Source: Micromonospora echinospora
GTDB taxonomy: Bacteria > Actinomycetota > Actinomycetes > Mycobacteriales > Micromonosporaceae
Reading direction: 5' to 3'
Assembly (NCBI RefSeq): GCF_014203425.1
Contig: NZ_JACHJC010000001.1
Coordinates: 6,279,501 to 6,343,500, forward strand
Length of the DNA: 64,000 nucleotides
The notes beneath the pieces are model-generated. The model was not told the origin of the DNA and ran no database searches. It was given only the letters and a program-made list of their open reading frames with translations. Of the stretch, positions 61,814 to 64,000 are shown in pieces; position 1 is the stretch's first letter, and the number at the start of each line of letters is the position of its first letter. The translations under genes were made by a program, and so were the position numbers.

Positions 61814-63457
61814 CTGAACACCCACGCGACGCAGCAGGCCCCGGGCACCGGATGGTGGACCGAGGCGGTCATCTACCAGGTCTACCCGCGCTCGTTCGCC
61901 GACTCCGACGGCGACGGGATCGGCGACCTGCCGGGCATCACCTCCCGGCTCGACCACCTCGCCGAGCTGGGCGTCGACGCGGTCTGGCTGTCTCCGTTCT
62001 ACCCGTCCCCGCAGGCCGACGCCGGGTACGACGTGGCCGACTACCGCGACGTCGACCCGCTGTTCGGCACGCTCGCCGACGCCGACAAGCTGATCGCCGA
62101 GGCGAAGGCCCGCGGGCTGCGGGTGATCGTCGACCTGGTGCCCAACCACACCTCGTCCGCGCACCGCTGGTTCGAAGCGGCGGTGGCGGCCGCGCCGGGC
62201 AGCCCGGAGCGGCAGCGCTACGTCTTCCGCGACGGCAAGGGCCCGGACGGCGCCCAGCCGCCGAACGACTGGGTGAGCGTCTTCGGGGGCCCGGCCTGGA
62301 CGCGGCTGCCCGACGGGCAGTGGTACCTGCACCTGTTCGACTCCGGCCAGCCCGACCTCAACTGGGACAACCCGGAGGTGCGCGCGGAGTTCCTCGACGT
62401 GCTGCGCTTCTGGCTGGACCGCGGCGTGGACGGCTTCCGGGTGGACGTGGCGCACGGCCTGATCAAGCAGGCCGACCTGGCCGACTGGCAGGAGCCGCAG
62501 GAGATCCTCTCCGGCAGCGTGGTGGACAAGCCCCGCCCGCCGATGTGGGACCAGGACGGCGTGCACGAGATCTACCGGGAGTGGCGGCGCCTGCTCGACT
62601 CGTACCCCGGTGAGCGGATCCTCGTCGCCGAGGCGTGGGTGGAGCCGGCCGAGCGGCTGGCCCGGTACGTGCGCCCGGACGAGATGCACCAGGCGTTCAA
62701 CTTCGAGTACCTGCTCGCCGCGTGGACCGCGCCGGCCCAGTACGCGGTGATCACCCGATCGCTGGAGGCCACCGACTCGGTCGGCGCGCCCACCACCTGG
62801 GTGCTGTCCAACCACGACGTGGTCCGGCACGCCTCCCGGCTCGGGCTCGGCACCGCCGGTGGCCGGGCCAACGGCGTCGGCGTGGACGACCCGCAGCCGG
62901 ACGCCGCGCTGGGTCTGCGCCGGGCCCGGGCGGCCAGCCTGCTGATGCTCGCGCTGCCCGGCTCCGCCTACCTCTACCAGGGTGAGGAACTGGGGCTGCC
63001 GGAGCACACCACGCTGCCGGACGAGGCCCGGCAGGACCCGACCTGGGCGCGCAGCGGGCACACCGAGCGCGGCCGGGACGGCTGCCGGGTGCCGATCCCG
63101 TGGGAGGCCGACGCCCCGTCGTACGGCTTCGGGCCGACCGACGCGAGCTGGCTGCCCCAGCCGTCGACGTGGGCCGAGTACGCGCTGGACCGGCAGCGGG
63201 GCGTGGCCGGCTCGACGTACGAGCTGTACCGGACCGCGCTGCGGCTGCGCCACGAGCACGCGCTGGCCCGGGGCCCGCTGCGGTTCCTGTCCTCCGGCGA
63301 CGAGGTGCTCACGTTCACCAACGGCGACCTCACCGTGCTGACCAACTTCGGGGCCGAGCCGGCGCCGCTGCCGGCCGGCGCGCAGGTGCTGGTGTCGAGC
63401 GCGCCGCTGGACAACGCCGCGGTCCCGACGGATGTCACCGTCTGGTTCCGGGTGTAA
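61814..63457 (+). CDS. GH13 alpha-glucosidase
   Basis: 547 residues. Conserved regions: WWTEAVIYQVYPRSFADS, GLRVIVDLVPNHTS (I), FRVDVAHG (II, nucleophile Asp about 211), ILVAEAWV (III, acid Glu about 272), LSNHDVVRH (IV, Asp about 334). Fits oligo-1,6-glucosidase/alpha-glucosidase that hydrolyses imported sugars. AGGAG at 61802-61806 points to a CTG start at 61814; TTG 61778 is an alternative without a Shine-Dalgarno. The stop codon abuts a repeat. Confidence 0.9.
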   Translation: MNTHATQQAPGTGWWTEAVIYQVYPRSFADSDGDGIGDLPGITSRLDHLAELGVDAVWLSPFYPSPQADAGYDVADYRDVDPLFGTLADADKLIAEAKARGLRVIVDLVPNHTSSAHRWFEAAVAAAPGSPERQRYVFRDGKGPDGAQPPNDWVSVFGGPAWTRLPDGQWYLHLFDSGQPDLNWDNPEVRAEFLDVLRFWLDRGVDGFRVDVAHGLIKQADLADWQEPQEILSGSVVDKPRPPMWDQDGVHEIYREWRRLLDSYPGERILVAEAWVEPAERLARYVRPDEMHQAFNFEYLLAAWTAPAQYAVITRSLEATDSVGAPTTWVLSNHDVVRHASRLGLGTAGGRANGVGVDDPQPDAALGLRRARAASLLMLALPGSAYLYQGEELGLPEHTTLPDEARQDPTWARSGHTERGRDGCRVPIPWEADAPSYGFGPTDASWLPQPSTWAEYALDRQRGVAGSTYELYRTALRLRHEHALARGPLRFLSSGDEVLTFTNGDLTVLTNFGAEPAPLPAGAQVLVSSAPLDNAAVPTDVTVWFRV

Positions 63458-63535
63458 GGAAGGGCCCCTTATTAACGCCTCCGGTAGAGGAAGGGCCCCT
63501 TCTTAACACTCACCTGTTAAGAAGGGGCCCTTCCT
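63457..63535. repeat. Three-unit GGGGCCC repeat forming a 20-bp hairpin
   Basis: Units AGGAAGGGCCCCTTATTAAC (63457-63476) and AGGAAGGGCCCCTTCTTAAC (63488-63507) lie at a 31-bp period; an inverted third unit (63516-63535) pairs perfectly with the second over 20 bp with an 8-nt loop. It separates convergent genes and supplies the last codons and stop of the MFS gene. Confidence 0.95.
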
Positions 63536-64000
63536 TCCAGGCGGTCGGCTCGGGCGTGCAGCAGGTCGTGCACCTGCGCGATGTCCCGGGGTGAGGTGCG
63601 GGCCGCGAGCCAGTACATGATCCCGGTCGGGATGAAGAAGAGCTGGAACGCGGCCAGCCCGACCGCGTAGTTCAACGGCGGCGGGAAGGCCGTACGCAGC
63701 GCCGCGAACGCCACCCCGACCAGCCCGTTGCCGGCCGCCCGCCCGACGCCGTTCACCAGGTTGCCCAGACTGTAGACAGTGCCCCGGTGCTCGGGCGGGT
63801 TCACGTCGGCGATCAGCGCGAACCAGTTCGGCGAGTTCGCCGACGTCAGCCCCAGCGCCACCACAGCGGTGAGCAGGCTCAGCCCCACCGTCGGCTCGGT
63901 CAGCACGCTGGACAGCACCGCCGTCACCACCGCGCCCGCCCCGGCCCCGTCGGGCACGTCGATGCGGATCGGCACGAAGAACAGGACCAGGTAGAACGGC
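63517..64000 (-). CDS. Major facilitator superfamily transporter, C-terminal part (5' end beyond window)
   Basis: About 160 C-terminal residues are visible. VVTAVLSSVLTEPTVGLSLLT, FALIADVNPPEHRGTVYSLGNL (an MFS loop motif) and YAVGLAAFQLFFIPTGIMYWLA are transporter segments; the frame stays open to the window edge. The last codons (GRAPS and TAA) are read out of the interspersed repeat, so repeat insertion has reset the C-terminus. Substrate unknown. Confidence 0.8.
   Translation of the reverse strand, partial: PFYLVLFFVPIRIDVPDGAGAGAVVTAVLSSVLTEPTVGLSLLTAVVALGLTSANSPNWFALIADVNPPEHRGTVYSLGNLVNGVGRAAGNGLVGVAFAALRTAFPPPLNYAVGLAAFQLFFIPTGIMYWLAARTSPRDIAQVHDLLHARADRLEGRAPS

Overview
The window is very GC-rich and its genes show actinobacterial signatures: a LigB-type ATP-dependent DNA ligase, a MurR/RpiR-murQ pair, DUF1360 and DUF3817 proteins, a GPGG small membrane protein, and many promoters whose -10 box (TAnnnT) lies 5-8 nt before the start codon, as in leaderless transcripts. 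Protein content and a GTTAAnAAGGGGCCCTTCCT repeat family point to Micromonosporaceae, probably Micromonospora; this is inference from recall, not a database result.

Layout. 1-2.8 kb: cobalamin operon on the minus strand (cobC, cobT, then a siroheme-synthase/CobA fusion cut by the window edge). 2.9-5.1 kb: class A penicillin-binding protein. 5.2-6.6 kb: a CobB/CbiA homologue that has lost its catalytic residues. 6.7-12 kb: SURF1, ligB, an M20 peptidase, a uridine-kinase-like protein and a rhodanese. 12.1-14.8 kb: cobD-cobQ. 14.9-18.3 kb: SSB paralogue, S30AE-type ribosome factor with a tiny coupled leader ORF, a hydrolase and a degenerate protease-like protein.

18.5-25.8 kb looks like a decayed genomic island. 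It starts at an intact tRNA-Arg next to a frameshifted integrase tail and ends at a tRNA-Lys-like 5' half. Inside are a two-component system, a TmrB-like ATPase, a NUDIX hydrolase, a divergent SDR/MerR pair and at least two truncated genes. 25.8-34.7 kb: membrane proteins, an F420/FMN-type oxidase, a methyltransferase, a three-gene signalling operon (kinase, kinase-like protein without His or N-box, response regulator), an acyltransferase and an esterase. 34.7-42.6 kb: an amylo-1,6-glucosidase-type enzyme, a CBS protein, asd, an active/inactive M16 protease pair and a catalase-like protein.

42.6-43.9 kb: DAHP synthase preceded by what reads as a complete aromatic-amino-acid attenuator (Tyr-Arg-Trp-Phe leader peptide, competing hairpins, intrinsic terminator). 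44-50 kb: small conserved proteins, an NlpC/P60 hydrolase with a structured 5' UTR, and a group 2 sigma factor. 50-57 kb: murQ-rpiR with a visible operator, an SDR, a dTMP-kinase-like protein, a nucleotidyltransferase/BON/metallophosphoesterase operon, TspO and an M23 peptidase. 57.1-63.5 kb: an alpha-glucoside uptake operon (binding protein, two permeases, LacI regulator, GH13 glucosidase) behind a LacI-type operator and without its own ATPase, followed by a truncated MFS transporter.

The 20-bp repeat occurs at three places, each time with two copies at a 31-bp period. One pair is inserted in frame as the interdomain linker of the CobA fusion, and one set forms the terminator between the GH13 and MFS genes.
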